From assembly GCA_031269205.1 (NCBI GenBank), contig JAISZM010000192.1, positions 1 through 7,057 of the forward strand: a DNA stretch of 7,057 bases, given 5' to 3'. The DNA is from Eubacteriales Family XIII. Incertae Sedis bacterium. Its GTDB lineage: Bacteria > Bacillota > Clostridia > Peptostreptococcales > Anaerovoracaceae. This document shows positions 1-6,788 of the stretch, in pieces; position 1 is the first letter of the stretch, and every line of letters begins with the position of its first letter. The notes under the pieces are model-generated. The model saw only the letters and a program-made list of their open reading frames with translations. It had not been told where the DNA came from and ran no database searches. The position numbers were made by a program, and so were the translations under genes.

Positions 1-1302
1 TCCGAGGGCGTAGCGCCTGCCCACATTGTAGCTCTCCTTCGTCGTCGCGTCCTCCCACACCTCCCCGAGCAGGAAGGCGTCCGGATCGGCGGACTTCAGC
101 GCGCGCCGCATACGCTCTATCGTATCGTCGGGCAGTTCGTCCGCGACGTCGAGCCTGAAGCCCGCCGCGCCGCGCCGCGCCCACGTATTGAAAACGCTGT
201 TCCCGCCCTCGATGATGAAGTCTATCCAGCCCGGCCGTTTCTCGTCCACCTCGGGCAACGTGTCGAAGCTCCACCAACTGCGGTAGCGTTCGGGGTAGTC
301 CGAAAACGTATACCAACTGTAATAAGGCGACTCCTTGCTCTGATACGCCCCCAGCCCCTCGTACCTGCCGTACTTGTTGAAGTAGACGCTGTCGTCGCCC
401 GTATGAGAGAACACTCCGTCGAGGATCACTTTGACGCCGAGTTCGCCCGCCCGCGTCACGAGCTCGTGAAAATCGTCATCCGTCCCGAGCGCCGGATCAA
501 TCTTCAGGTAATCGGCCGTGTTGTAGCGATGATTGGAATAAGCCTCGAAGATGGGGTTGAGATAAATCAAACTCACGCCGAGTCCCTTCAGATAAGATAA
601 TGACTCCGTTATGCCCGGCAGATCGCCCCCGAACAGGTCGAGCGGCAGGTAGCCCGCGTGCCTGCCCTCGGGCAGATACGCGGGAAGGTCGTCCCAGTCG
701 TCGTGGAGGTTCATGTCCGTTCGACCGACCGAGTGGTGGTAAGAGAGTCCTTCCGTGACGCGATCCTTCGCGCTGCGGCGAAACCTGTCGGGGAAAATCT
801 GATACATGATCGCGGACTTTACCCAGTCCGGTGTCTTGAACCCCGGTTCATAAACCGTCAGTTGGAAAGACGTCGGCGGATTCGGAAACACCTTGCCGGC
901 GCCCGCGTTGTCGCCTGCCTCGGCGCCGTAGTACACGTGCGAGCCACCTATCATGTCTATGCGAAACCAGTACCAGACCACGCACGCGTGATCCGGAGTA
1001 TGAATGGAGCCGTGCAGCATCGTACCCGCGAACGCGTCAGACGCGTCAGAACTTCGCTCATACACGCGCATAGGCGTGCGAACGTACCCCGGATCCATCA
1101 GCATCTCGTGCTCGTACTGCACGCCGTCCGCGTAGACGGTCAGCCATACCGACCCGTACGGAATGTCCGTCACGCAAAGACCGATCTTGACGACGGAACC
1201 CGCGGGCACAGCCCCGAGCGGACTGCGGTATCGCTCCTTCGCGCTCTCGTGTACGACCGAGCTGTCCCTGATCGTCACGCCGCCCGCAATGACTTCATTC
1301 AT
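1..1302 (-). CDS. GH13 alpha-glucan hydrolase, neopullulanase/alpha-glycosidase type (3' part missing)
   Basis: The first 434 codons are open up to the window edge, so the C-terminus is missing. The protein looks like the intracellular GH13 alpha-glycosidases often found in clostridial glycogen clusters, which hydrolyse alpha-1,4 and/or alpha-1,6 bonds. Residues 1-150 form a beta-rich N-terminal region resembling the N-domain of neopullulanases (assignment inferred). The catalytic barrel starts at YQIFPDRF (167-174). Visible GH13 signatures are NPIFEAYSNHRYNTADY (249-265), conserved region I DGVFSH (295-300), region II GFRLDVADE with nucleophile Asp385, and region III LLGEVWED with acid/base Glu414. 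Region IV, with the transition-state Asp, lies beyond the edge. There is no signal peptide, which fits a cytoplasmic enzyme. The ATG at 1302 overlaps the glgP end by 8 nt and has GAGGTG at 1315-1310 with 7 nt spacing. The likely role is debranching or trimming of phosphorylase-limit dextrin; exact bond specificity cannot be decided here. Confidence 0.93.
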   Translation of the reverse strand, partial: MNEVIAGGVTIRDSSVVHESAKERYRSPLGAVPAGSVVKIGLCVTDIPYGSVWLTVYADGVQYEHEMLMDPGYVRTPMRVYERSSDASDAFAGTMLHGSIHTPDHACVVWYWFRIDMIGGSHVYYGAEAGDNAGAGKVFPNPPTSFQLTVYEPGFKTPDWVKSAIMYQIFPDRFRRSAKDRVTEGLSYHHSVGRTDMNLHDDWDDLPAYLPEGRHAGYLPLDLFGGDLPGITESLSYLKGLGVSLIYLNPIFEAYSNHRYNTADYLKIDPALGTDDDFHELVTRAGELGVKVILDGVFSHTGDDSVYFNKYGRYEGLGAYQSKESPYYSWYTFSDYPERYRSWWSFDTLPEVDEKRPGWIDFIIEGGNSVFNTWARRGAAGFRLDVADELPDDTIERMRRALKSADPDAFLLGEVWEDATTKESYNVGRRYALG

Positions 1303-3841
1303 CCGCGCCCACCTCTTCAAGATGCCAGACGAGCGAGTTGTATTCCTCGACCGTGCGGTCGGCGAAGAAGCGGCCCGCCGCCGCCGTATTGGATGCCGCG
1401 CGCCGCGTCCAATCCTTCGAAGGCAGAACAGACGAGCCGCCGGACTCGCCGCTCGCCGCACCCGAGTACACATCCATCATGTGCGAATACACGTCCGCGT
1501 ACGAAGCGAAGTCGTAGAGCAGAAAGTACCTGTCCGCGCGCGAACCCGCGTCGTCCAGCAAGGCGCCCGCGAGGTCGTGGAACTGCCTGCCGTTCATAAC
1601 GGGCAACGTGCCGTCAGTCAACGCGTCGACGACGCGGCGCACGCGCGCGTCACTTTCGTACACGCCGCGCGCGCGGTACGAGCCTTCCCTCTCCATGCGC
1701 TCGATCTCATACGCGTCCGCGCCGAAGATGAAGATGTTATCGTCGCCCACCGCTTCCGCGATCTCGATGTTCGCTCCGTCCATCGTCCCTATCGTCAGCG
1801 CGCCGTTCAGCATGAACTTCATGTTCCCCGTGCCCGACGCCTCGAGTCCGGCCGTCGAGAGCTGCTCGCTGACGTCCGTGGCGGGGATGAGCGCTTCGGC
1901 CTCGGACACGGAGTAGTTCTCGATGAACACGACCTTGAGGATGTCCTTCGTGTCGGGATCGTTGTTCACGAGATCGCCTATCGCGAGGATGAGCCTGATG
2001 ATCTCCTTCGCCATATAGTATCCGGGCGCGGCCTTGGCCGCGAAGATGAAGGTTGAAGGCACGACGCTCAGGCCGCTTTGCCCCGCGCCGCCGAACTCAT
2101 CGCCCCCGCCGCGCGTCTTGGCGTCCTTTATCTCAAAATAAAGATGGAGTATATGGAGAGCCTTCAAAAGCTGCCGCTTGTACTCGTGCAGCCTCTTCGC
2201 CTGAACGTCAAACACCGACCCGGGGTCTATCTCCGCGCCCTGCACCTTGTACAGATGTTCCGCGAGTTTCTCCTTGTTCGCGCGCTTCACGGCCGCGAAC
2301 TCCTCCAGAAACCCCTCGTCCGAAACGAGTTCTTGCACCCTCTCCATCTCGCGCCAATCGCGCAAAAAGCCCTCGCCTATCCTCGACGAGATGAGCGCCG
2401 TCAACCCCTCGTTCGATTTCGCGAGCCAACGCCGATGCGTGATGCCGTTCGTTATACCGAGGAATTTGTCAGGATAGAGTATGTAAAAATCCCTGAACGT
2501 CCGCGTCCTGATGATCTCGCCGTGCAGCTGCGACACGCCGTTCACATGGCTGACGACCGCGATACACAGGCTCGCCATGCGTATCTCGCCGCCACCGATG
2601 ATAGCCAACTCGTTCAGCCGCGCTATGTCGCCGGGCCACTTGGCCCAGACCCGGTCGCGAAACTTCTTGTCTATCTCCGTGATAATCCGGTACACGCGCG
2701 GCAACAGGGACTTCAGCATGTCCTCGTTCCACCGCTCGAGCGCCTCGCGCATGATCGTGTGGTTCGTGTAGTTAAACATGCGGCTCGTGATCTCGAAAGC
2801 CTCGTCCCACTGCATTTCCTCGTCGTCTATCAGTATGCGTATGAGTTCGGGTATCGCGAGCGTCGGGTGCGTGTCGTTGATCTGCACCGTATAACGCTCG
2901 GGCAGATCGTGCAGGTCGAGTCCGCGCTTCTTGTGCCGATGAACCATGTACTGCATGGACGCCGACGTGAAAAAATAGAACTGCTTCAACCGAAGCAAAC
3001 GCCCCTGCTCGTGATTGTCCTCGGGATACAGCACCTGGGATATCGACTCGACGAGGGCGCTCGCGCTCGCGGCCGCAACGTAGTCCCCCCGGTTGAAACT
3101 GTCCATATCGATCTCCGTCTTGGCTCTCGCGCTCCACATGCGCAGCGTCGCGGGCATCGCGCTCTCGTACCCGACGACGGGCATATCGTACGGTACGGCC
3201 GACACGGGCGTATAGTCCGAGTGCTCCACGCGCAGTCCCGTTTCCGTCCAGACCTCGTCTATGCGGCCGCCGTAGCGCACCTCGACGGTTTCCTCGGGTC
3301 GCTCCACCTCCCACACGTTCCCGTTCTCGAGCCAGTTATCGTCGTCCTCGCGCTGCTCGCCGTTCTCTATGCGCTGGCGAAAGAGGCCGTGTTCGTACCT
3401 GATGCAGCAGCCCGTGGCGGGCAGATCGAGCGTCGAGAGTGCGTCGAGGAAACAGGCGGCGAGTCTACCGAGTCCGCCGTTGCCGAGGCCGGGATCGCTC
3501 TCCTGTTCCTCAATATCGGACAGCGACAACCCGAGTTCCTCGAGCGCTTCGCGGTATTCTCCCGCCAGATGCAGGTTTATCATATTATTTACCAAAGCGC
3601 GGCCCATGAGAAATTCGGCGGACAGATAATACAGTCTCTTCGCGCCGCGCTCCCGCACGCGCGCGTTCGCGTCCGACCAGCGTTCCATTATGACGTCGCG
3701 TACGGTCATGCTGACCGCCTTGTATATCTCTTCTTTCGTGGCTTCGGACAGGCTGACTCCCTGCCCGCGTTTCAACTTTTTCTGTATCTCCTTCTTGATA
3801 TATTCCTTATCAACGTTTTCTGAAAACATCGGCTTAGCCAT
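1295..3841 (-). CDS. glgP: Glycogen/starch/alpha-glucan phosphorylase
   Basis: A GT35 enzyme that phosphorolyses terminal alpha-1,4 glucose units of glycogen to glucose-1-phosphate using pyridoxal phosphate. The frame is open to an ATG at 3871, and numbering here counts from that codon (858 aa). I prefer the ATG at 3841 (848 aa, MAKPMFSENV) because GGGAGGG at 3851-3845 lies just upstream of it (4 nt from GGAGG) and the 3871 codon has no ribosome-binding site. Landmarks: glycine loop DPGLGNGGLGRLAACFLDAL (127-146), INDTHPTLAIPELIR (331-345), phosphate-site KRLHEYKRQLL (559-569), and the PLP motif EASGTGNMK with PLP-lysine Lys685. Length is close to the family norm (about 800-850 aa). Two Gly/Ser-rich insertions stand out, at about 588-602 and 803-814. 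Just after the first, the usual VPRTF...G(A/G)KAAPGY reads VPSTFIFAAKAAPGY. The gene is likely the first of a glgP-GH13 unit and follows the only intergenic gap in the cluster. Confidence 0.97.
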   Translation of the reverse strand: MAKPMFSENVDKEYIKKEIQKKLKRGQGVSLSEATKEEIYKAVSMTVRDVIMERWSDANARVRERGAKRLYYLSAEFLMGRALVNNMINLHLAGEYREALEELGLSLSDIEEQESDPGLGNGGLGRLAACFLDALSTLDLPATGCCIRYEHGLFRQRIENGEQREDDDNWLENGNVWEVERPEETVEVRYGGRIDEVWTETGLRVEHSDYTPVSAVPYDMPVVGYESAMPATLRMWSARAKTEIDMDSFNRGDYVAAASASALVESISQVLYPEDNHEQGRLLRLKQFYFFTSASMQYMVHRHKKRGLDLHDLPERYTVQINDTHPTLAIPELIRILIDDEEMQWDEAFEITSRMFNYTNHTIMREALERWNEDMLKSLLPRVYRIITEIDKKFRDRVWAKWPGDIARLNELAIIGGGEIRMASLCIAVVSHVNGVSQLHGEIIRTRTFRDFYILYPDKFLGITNGITHRRWLAKSNEGLTALISSRIGEGFLRDWREMERVQELVSDEGFLEEFAAVKRANKEKLAEHLYKVQGAEIDPGSVFDVQAKRLHEYKRQLLKALHILHLYFEIKDAKTRGGGDEFGGAGQSGLSVVPSTFIFAAKAAPGYYMAKEIIRLILAIGDLVNNDPDTKDILKVVFIENYSVSEAEALIPATDVSEQLSTAGLEASGTGNMKFMLNGALTIGTMDGANIEIAEAVGDDNIFIFGADAYEIERMEREGSYRARGVYESDARVRRVVDALTDGTLPVMNGRQFHDLAGALLDDAGSRADRYFLLYDFASYADVYSHMMDVYSGAASGESGGSSVLPSKDWTRRAASNTAAAGRFFADRTVEEYNSLVWHLEEVGADE

Positions 3842-3844
3842 CAT

Positions 3845-3851
3845 CCCTCCC
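3845..3851 (-). promoter_or_regulatory. Ribosome-binding site that decides the glgP start
   Basis: The minus strand reads GGGAGGG immediately before two adjacent ATG codons (3844 and 3841). Spacing from GGAGG is 1 nt to the first and 4 nt to the second, so the 3841 ATG is the better start. The in-frame ATG at 3871 lies upstream of this site and has no purine-rich leader. A third ATG at 3829 is about 16 nt away, which is too far. Confidence 0.65.
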
Positions 3852-3999
3852 ATCATACACAATACATCCAATCGCGAACCACGCCGCGTTACGGGAATTC
3901 AGGACTTCCCCCGCCGTAAACCGCGCCGCGACCGCGTTATTACCACCGCCATGCTACAGGGATACCGACATCCCGCCCCAATCACACGGCGCCTCATAA

Positions 4000-4008
4000 A
4001 TTATATCA
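4000..4008 (-). promoter_or_regulatory. Candidate extended -10 promoter element for glgP-GH13
   Basis: The minus strand reads TGATATAAT, a perfect TATAAT preceded by TGn (extended -10), inside an AT-rich island in an otherwise GC-rich window. No good -35 box lies 16-18 bp upstream; the hexamer at 17-bp spacing is AGAGGT. An extended -10 can compensate for this. Transcription would start around 3993 and give a leader of about 150 nt to the glgP ATG. It would allow glgP and the GH13 gene to be expressed apart from the upstream biosynthetic genes. This is a sequence-only prediction. Confidence 0.45.
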
Positions 4009-4031
4009 TCAATCTTTTGGAAACCTCTTAC

Positions 4032-4087
4032 GGAAGCACTGATTAATTCCGTTTGCCAGCTGAGCCGATGGATTAATCAGCGTTTCC
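4032..4087. repeat. Long imperfect inverted repeat (hairpin) downstream of glgA
   Basis: The arms at 4032-4050 and 4070-4087 can pair over about 16-17 positions, with one mismatch, one G-T wobble and one bulged base. The core shared by both arms is the TGATTAAT / ATTAATCA block. The 19-nt loop (4051-4069) includes the palindrome CAGCTG. On the minus strand it begins 8 nt after the glgA stop, where a terminator would sit, but no T-run follows it in either direction, so it is not a canonical intrinsic terminator. It could be an mRNA 3'-end stabiliser or processing site, an operator, or a small dispersed palindromic element. Confidence 0.6.
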
Positions 4088-4095
4088 TTACGATC

Positions 4096-5664
4096 TCACA
4101 ACTCCTCGTAAAGCCTCCGATACTCCCCCGCCGAGGTCAAAAAACTGTTGTCCCGCTTCATCGCGTTGCGCCTGAGTTTCCTCAGCGCCGGTTTATCCCT
4201 GTAGACCGACAGCGCGAGCTTTATCGTATGAAGCATGTCGTGGGCGTTGAACGGAGCGACCGAGAATCCGTCGCCCGACTTCGTGTACTGATTGTAGGGC
4301 GAGACCGTGTCGACGAGTCCGCCCGTCTCGCGGACTATCGGCAGCGTGCCATAGCGCTGCGCTATCATCTGCGAGAGTCCGCAGGGTTCGAACTCCGACG
4401 GCATGAGCAGGAAGTCGGCGCCCGCGTACACCCGGTGCGCGAGATCCTCGTGGTACCCGATCCATATGCCGGACTTGCCCGGATACTTCGTCGCTATATA
4501 ATTGAAAAAATCCTCGTATTCCTTTTCCCCGCTTCCGACGAGGATAAAACCCACGTCTCCGGCGAGCAGCTCCTCCAGCGCTTCGCGCACGAGGTCAAGC
4601 CCCTTCTGGGACGTGAGCCTCGTCACCATGCAGAAGATCGGAACCGTCAATTTTATGTCCATATCGAACTCGGCCCGCAGGGCCTTCTTGCACTCGCGCT
4701 TGCCCGCGAGACGTTCCGCGTCGAAGTGTGCCGCGAGCGCGGGATCGGACTCGGGATCGAAGTCCTCTGGGTCGATGCCGTTGAGTATGCCCGACAACTC
4801 GGCCTGGCGCGCTCGCAGGATGCCCTCCATGCCCATGCCGAAGAACGGATACATGATCTCGCGCGCGTAGGTGGGACTGACCGTCGTGATGCGGTTCGCG
4901 AACACGAGGGCCGCCTTCATCATGTTCGCCGCGCCGTTCGCCTCGATGTACTCGGGCGTGTAGTAACGCCTCGGGATGGACAGCACGTCCTGCATGAGTT
5001 TGAATCCCATCGCGCCCTGGAACTTGATATTGTGTATCGTGAATATCGTCTTGATGTGACCGAGTTCGGTCAGGCCGAGCTGCGTGCGCAAAAGCATCGG
5101 GATCATGCCCGTATGCCAGTCGTTGCAGTGCAGGATGTCGGGTTTGAAATCGATGAAGGGCAGGGCGGCGAGGACGGCGCGGCAGAAGTAGAGATACTGC
5201 TCCGACTCGGCGTCGCCGCCTTTGTAGACGGATCCGCCGAAATAATCTTCATTGTCGATGAAGTAATAGCGTATCCCCTCGCTCACCATCGTCTGTATGC
5301 CCATATACTTCTTGCGCCAACCTAGGCCGATCTCCGTCTCGGCTATGAGTTCGAGTTCGTCTTGGTATTCGGCCTTGACGGCGCTGTGCTTCGGCAGCAT
5401 GACGGCGACCTCGACCCCGATTTTTTTCAGATCCTTCGGCAGGGCGTAGGCGACGTCGGCCAGGCCCCCCGTCTTGATGAAGGGCAGGGCCTCCGATGCG
5501 ACGAACAACACCTTCGGGACGCGGTCTCCCGCGCCTTCCTTCAAGTCATCTTCCGCGCCTTCCTTCAAACCATCTCCCGCGCCTTTCGTCAAACCACCTT
5601 CCGCGCCTTCCTTCAAACCACCTTCCGCGACTTTCTTCAAACCACTACCCGCGCCTTTCCTCAA
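4096..5664 (-). CDS. glgA: Glycogen synthase (ADP-glucose), with repetitive N-terminal extension
   Basis: A GT5 enzyme that transfers glucose from ADP-glucose to the non-reducing end of alpha-1,4-glucan in the cytoplasm. It is 522 aa, against about 480 in typical bacterial GlgA. The surplus is an N-terminal extension of about 49 residues made of octapeptides such as GGLKEGAE. The core starts at KVLFVASEALPF (51-62), where related proteins normally begin. Motifs: KTGGLADV (64-71, ADP-glucose binding), HCNDWHTGM (179-187), FTIHNIKFQG (208-217), MVTRLTSQKGLDLV (346-359, with Arg349 and Lys354), and SEFEPCGLSQMIAQRYGT (423-440, with Glu426) followed by GGLVDTV (448-454). The assigned start is TTG at 5664, overlapping the glgD stop as TTGA, with AAGGGGG at 5678-5672 about 7 nt upstream. 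Later in-frame TTG codons in the repeats are alternative starts, so the true N-terminus is uncertain. The family assignment is secure. Confidence 0.96.
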   Translation of the reverse strand: MRKGAGSGLKKVAEGGLKEGAEGGLTKGAGDGLKEGAEDDLKEGAGDRVPKVLFVASEALPFIKTGGLADVAYALPKDLKKIGVEVAVMLPKHSAVKAEYQDELELIAETEIGLGWRKKYMGIQTMVSEGIRYYFIDNEDYFGGSVYKGGDAESEQYLYFCRAVLAALPFIDFKPDILHCNDWHTGMIPMLLRTQLGLTELGHIKTIFTIHNIKFQGAMGFKLMQDVLSIPRRYYTPEYIEANGAANMMKAALVFANRITTVSPTYAREIMYPFFGMGMEGILRARQAELSGILNGIDPEDFDPESDPALAAHFDAERLAGKRECKKALRAEFDMDIKLTVPIFCMVTRLTSQKGLDLVREALEELLAGDVGFILVGSGEKEYEDFFNYIATKYPGKSGIWIGYHEDLAHRVYAGADFLLMPSEFEPCGLSQMIAQRYGTLPIVRETGGLVDTVSPYNQYTKSGDGFSVAPFNAHDMLHTIKLALSVYRDKPALRKLRRNAMKRDNSFLTSAGEYRRLYEEL

Positions 5665-5670
5665 ACTACC
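5527..5670 (-). repeat. 24-bp tandem repeat array (six units) across the glgD/glgA junction
   Basis: Six adjacent 24-bp units lie at 5527-5550, 5551-5574, 5575-5598, 5599-5622, 5623-5646 and 5647-5670. They are imperfect copies with no spacers. In the glgA frame the five downstream units encode SGLKKVAE, GGLKEGAE, GGLTKGAG, DGLKEGAE and DDLKEGAG. The first transcribed unit (5670-5647) contains both the glgD TGA stop and the glgA TTG start. Every unit contains TTGA at the same position, so the overlapping stop/start module is itself repeated six times. As 24 is a multiple of three, copy-number change would keep glgA in frame and would leave glgD ending at the first TGA. Confidence 0.95.
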
Positions 5671-6788
5671 GCCCCCTTCTGAATTATTATCGGATAATCC
5701 TTGCTGCCTATGAGTCTGGTCCTGTTCCTGATGCTCGCATTTTTGTCGATGACGGCGTTCTCGATCTCCGCGTCGTCGTTCACCTCGGCGCCGGGCAGAA
5801 GGATGCTGTTCCTGACTGTCGTGCCCTTGCCCACGTAGACGCCACGGAACAGCACGCTGTTCTCCACCTCTCCCTCGATGATGCAGCCGTTCGCGACAAT
5901 GCAGTTCTTTACGGCGGCCGTCGGCATGTAGCGCACGGGAACCTCGTCTTTGACCTTCGTGTAGATACGGTGAGGCCCGCGAAATATCCTCGTCTGCATT
6001 TTCGGATCGAGGAAGTCCATATTCATCTGAAAGTAGGATGCCACATTATGCAGTCTGCTCACGTACCCCTTGTACTCGTAACCCATGATTTTGATACGCC
6101 CGAGATTGTTGCGCAACATGCCGTCGATAAGATGGTAGTCGCCGCGCGCGACCGATTCATCGACGAGGTAGACGAGCAGTTCCCTGCGTATGATGAGCGT
6201 GTCCATCGAGAGACAGTCGAGCGACGACAGCTCGACGTCCGTCTCCAGACGGCGCACCTCGCCATTCTTTTTCACGCTGAGCCTCGAGTCCTCGTAACGC
6301 GATCCGCTCCATCTCTCATTCCCGAATTTGTTGTACATTAACGTGACATCCGCGTCTGACGCGATGTGAAATTCCATTATGTCGTCGTACGTGGTGTTGT
6401 ATATCGTCCGGCTGCCCGCGAGGACGCAGTACTGCTGCTTGGCGCGTTTCAGAAAATCCATGCTGCCTTTCAGCGCCTCGACGGCCCCGCGGTAGACGCC
6501 GGGGCTGTCCCTGTTAGCAAACGGCGTCAGAAAAAACAGCCCGTCGCTCTTGCGGGAAAGATCCCATGACTTGCCCGAACCGAGATGATCCATCAGTGAA
6601 TTGTAGTTGCGGCTCGCGATGACGGCCACGTTGCGTATGCCGCTGTTCACCATGTTCGACATCGGAAAGTCTATCATGCGATAACGCCCGCCGACGGGCA
6701 GGGCGCCGACCGCCCGCATGTCCACGAGTTCCCGCAGGTTGAATATCTGCTCACCCGCGTAGATGAGTCCAAACGCGTCGCCTCTCAT
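5661..6788 (-). CDS. glgD: GlgD, non-catalytic/regulatory ADP-glucose pyrophosphorylase subunit
   Basis: A GlgC paralogue found in Firmicutes that associates with GlgC and stimulates ADP-glucose synthesis. It is 375 aa, the usual length. The N-terminal nucleotidyltransferase-like domain contains RAVGALPVGGRYRMIDFPMS (25-44), SNMVNSGIRNV (44-54) and NSLMDHLGSGKSWDLSRK (63-80), close to Clostridia GlgD. The C-terminal part (about 290-375) has left-handed beta-helix hexapeptide repeats such as NCIVANGCIIEGEVENSVLF. Catalytic features of GlgC are absent. The glycine-rich GGxGxRL loop reads AGEQIFNLREL (11-21). The GDH(I/V)Y segment with its catalytic Asp reads GSRTIY (125-130), with Ser126. No EKP glucose-phosphate motif is seen near 181-190. 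The ATG overlaps the upstream stop as ATGA and has an excellent ribosome-binding site; the stop overlaps the glgA TTG. It is therefore expected to be translated in step with both neighbours. Confidence 0.96.
   Translation of the reverse strand: MRGDAFGLIYAGEQIFNLRELVDMRAVGALPVGGRYRMIDFPMSNMVNSGIRNVAVIASRNYNSLMDHLGSGKSWDLSRKSDGLFFLTPFANRDSPGVYRGAVEALKGSMDFLKRAKQQYCVLAGSRTIYNTTYDDIMEFHIASDADVTLMYNKFGNERWSGSRYEDSRLSVKKNGEVRRLETDVELSSLDCLSMDTLIIRRELLVYLVDESVARGDYHLIDGMLRNNLGRIKIMGYEYKGYVSRLHNVASYFQMNMDFLDPKMQTRIFRGPHRIYTKVKDEVPVRYMPTAAVKNCIVANGCIIEGEVENSVLFRGVYVGKGTTVRNSILLPGAEVNDDAEIENAVIDKNASIRNRTRLIGSKDYPIIIQKGAVV

Larger units (their letters stand above)
3842..4095. other. glgA-glgP intergenic region (254 bp, non-coding)
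   Basis: This is the only substantial gap in the window. I see no coding sequence or RNA gene in it on either strand. In minus-strand order it holds a long imperfect inverted repeat starting 8 nt after the glgA stop (4087-4032), an AT-rich patch with a candidate extended -10 box (4008-4000), and a GC-rich leader of about 150 nt before glgP. The leader has two small potential hairpins. One, at 3959-3974, is a GGGAT/ATCCC stem with a 6-nt loop. The other, at 3889-3919, pairs TTAC with GTAA and GGGAA with TTCCC, with a 5-nt bulge. No riboswitch class is recognisable to me. The long plus-strand open frame over part of this region is a by-product of antisense composition. Confidence 0.7.

Noticed and set aside
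1296..1298. ATG overlapping the glgP stop as ATGA as the start of the GH13 gene
   Set aside because: That ATG is in a different frame which stops after a few codons; the GH13 frame begins at the ATG at 1302.
658..2056. Plus-strand frames of about 300 codons opposite the GH13 gene and the end of glgP
   Set aside because: Shadows of the minus-strand coding sequence; the minus strand has catalytic GH13 motifs in one uninterrupted frame.
2078..3823. 581-codon plus-strand open frame opposite glgP
   Set aside because: It is antisense to an unmistakable glycogen phosphorylase and its translation is Arg/His/Val-rich with no known motif. GC-rich codon use makes stops rare on the opposite strand.
3842..3871. 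GlgP starting at the ATG at 3871
   Set aside because: The extra 10 residues are not family-like, no ribosome-binding site precedes that codon, and a GGGAGGG lies between it and the 3841 ATG.
3842..3995. Riboswitch in the glgP leader
   Set aside because: Only small stems are visible and no conserved aptamer pattern is recognisable.
4032..4087. Intrinsic terminator after glgA
   Set aside because: The stem is convincing, but no U-tract follows on the minus strand or the plus strand, so I describe it only as a hairpin.
4228..5325. 365-codon plus-strand open frame opposite glgA
   Set aside because: Same antisense composition effect; no ribosome-binding site or recognisable domain, while the minus strand encodes clear GT5 motifs.
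5527..5670. CRISPR-like array
   Set aside because: The units are directly adjacent, have no unique spacers and lie within coding sequence.
5474..5713. Plus-strand frames with PSAPSFKP-like repeats
   Set aside because: The repeat unit is 24 bp, so all frames stay open through it. The repetitive peptide is simply the antisense of the glgA/glgD junction array, with no ribosome-binding site seen.
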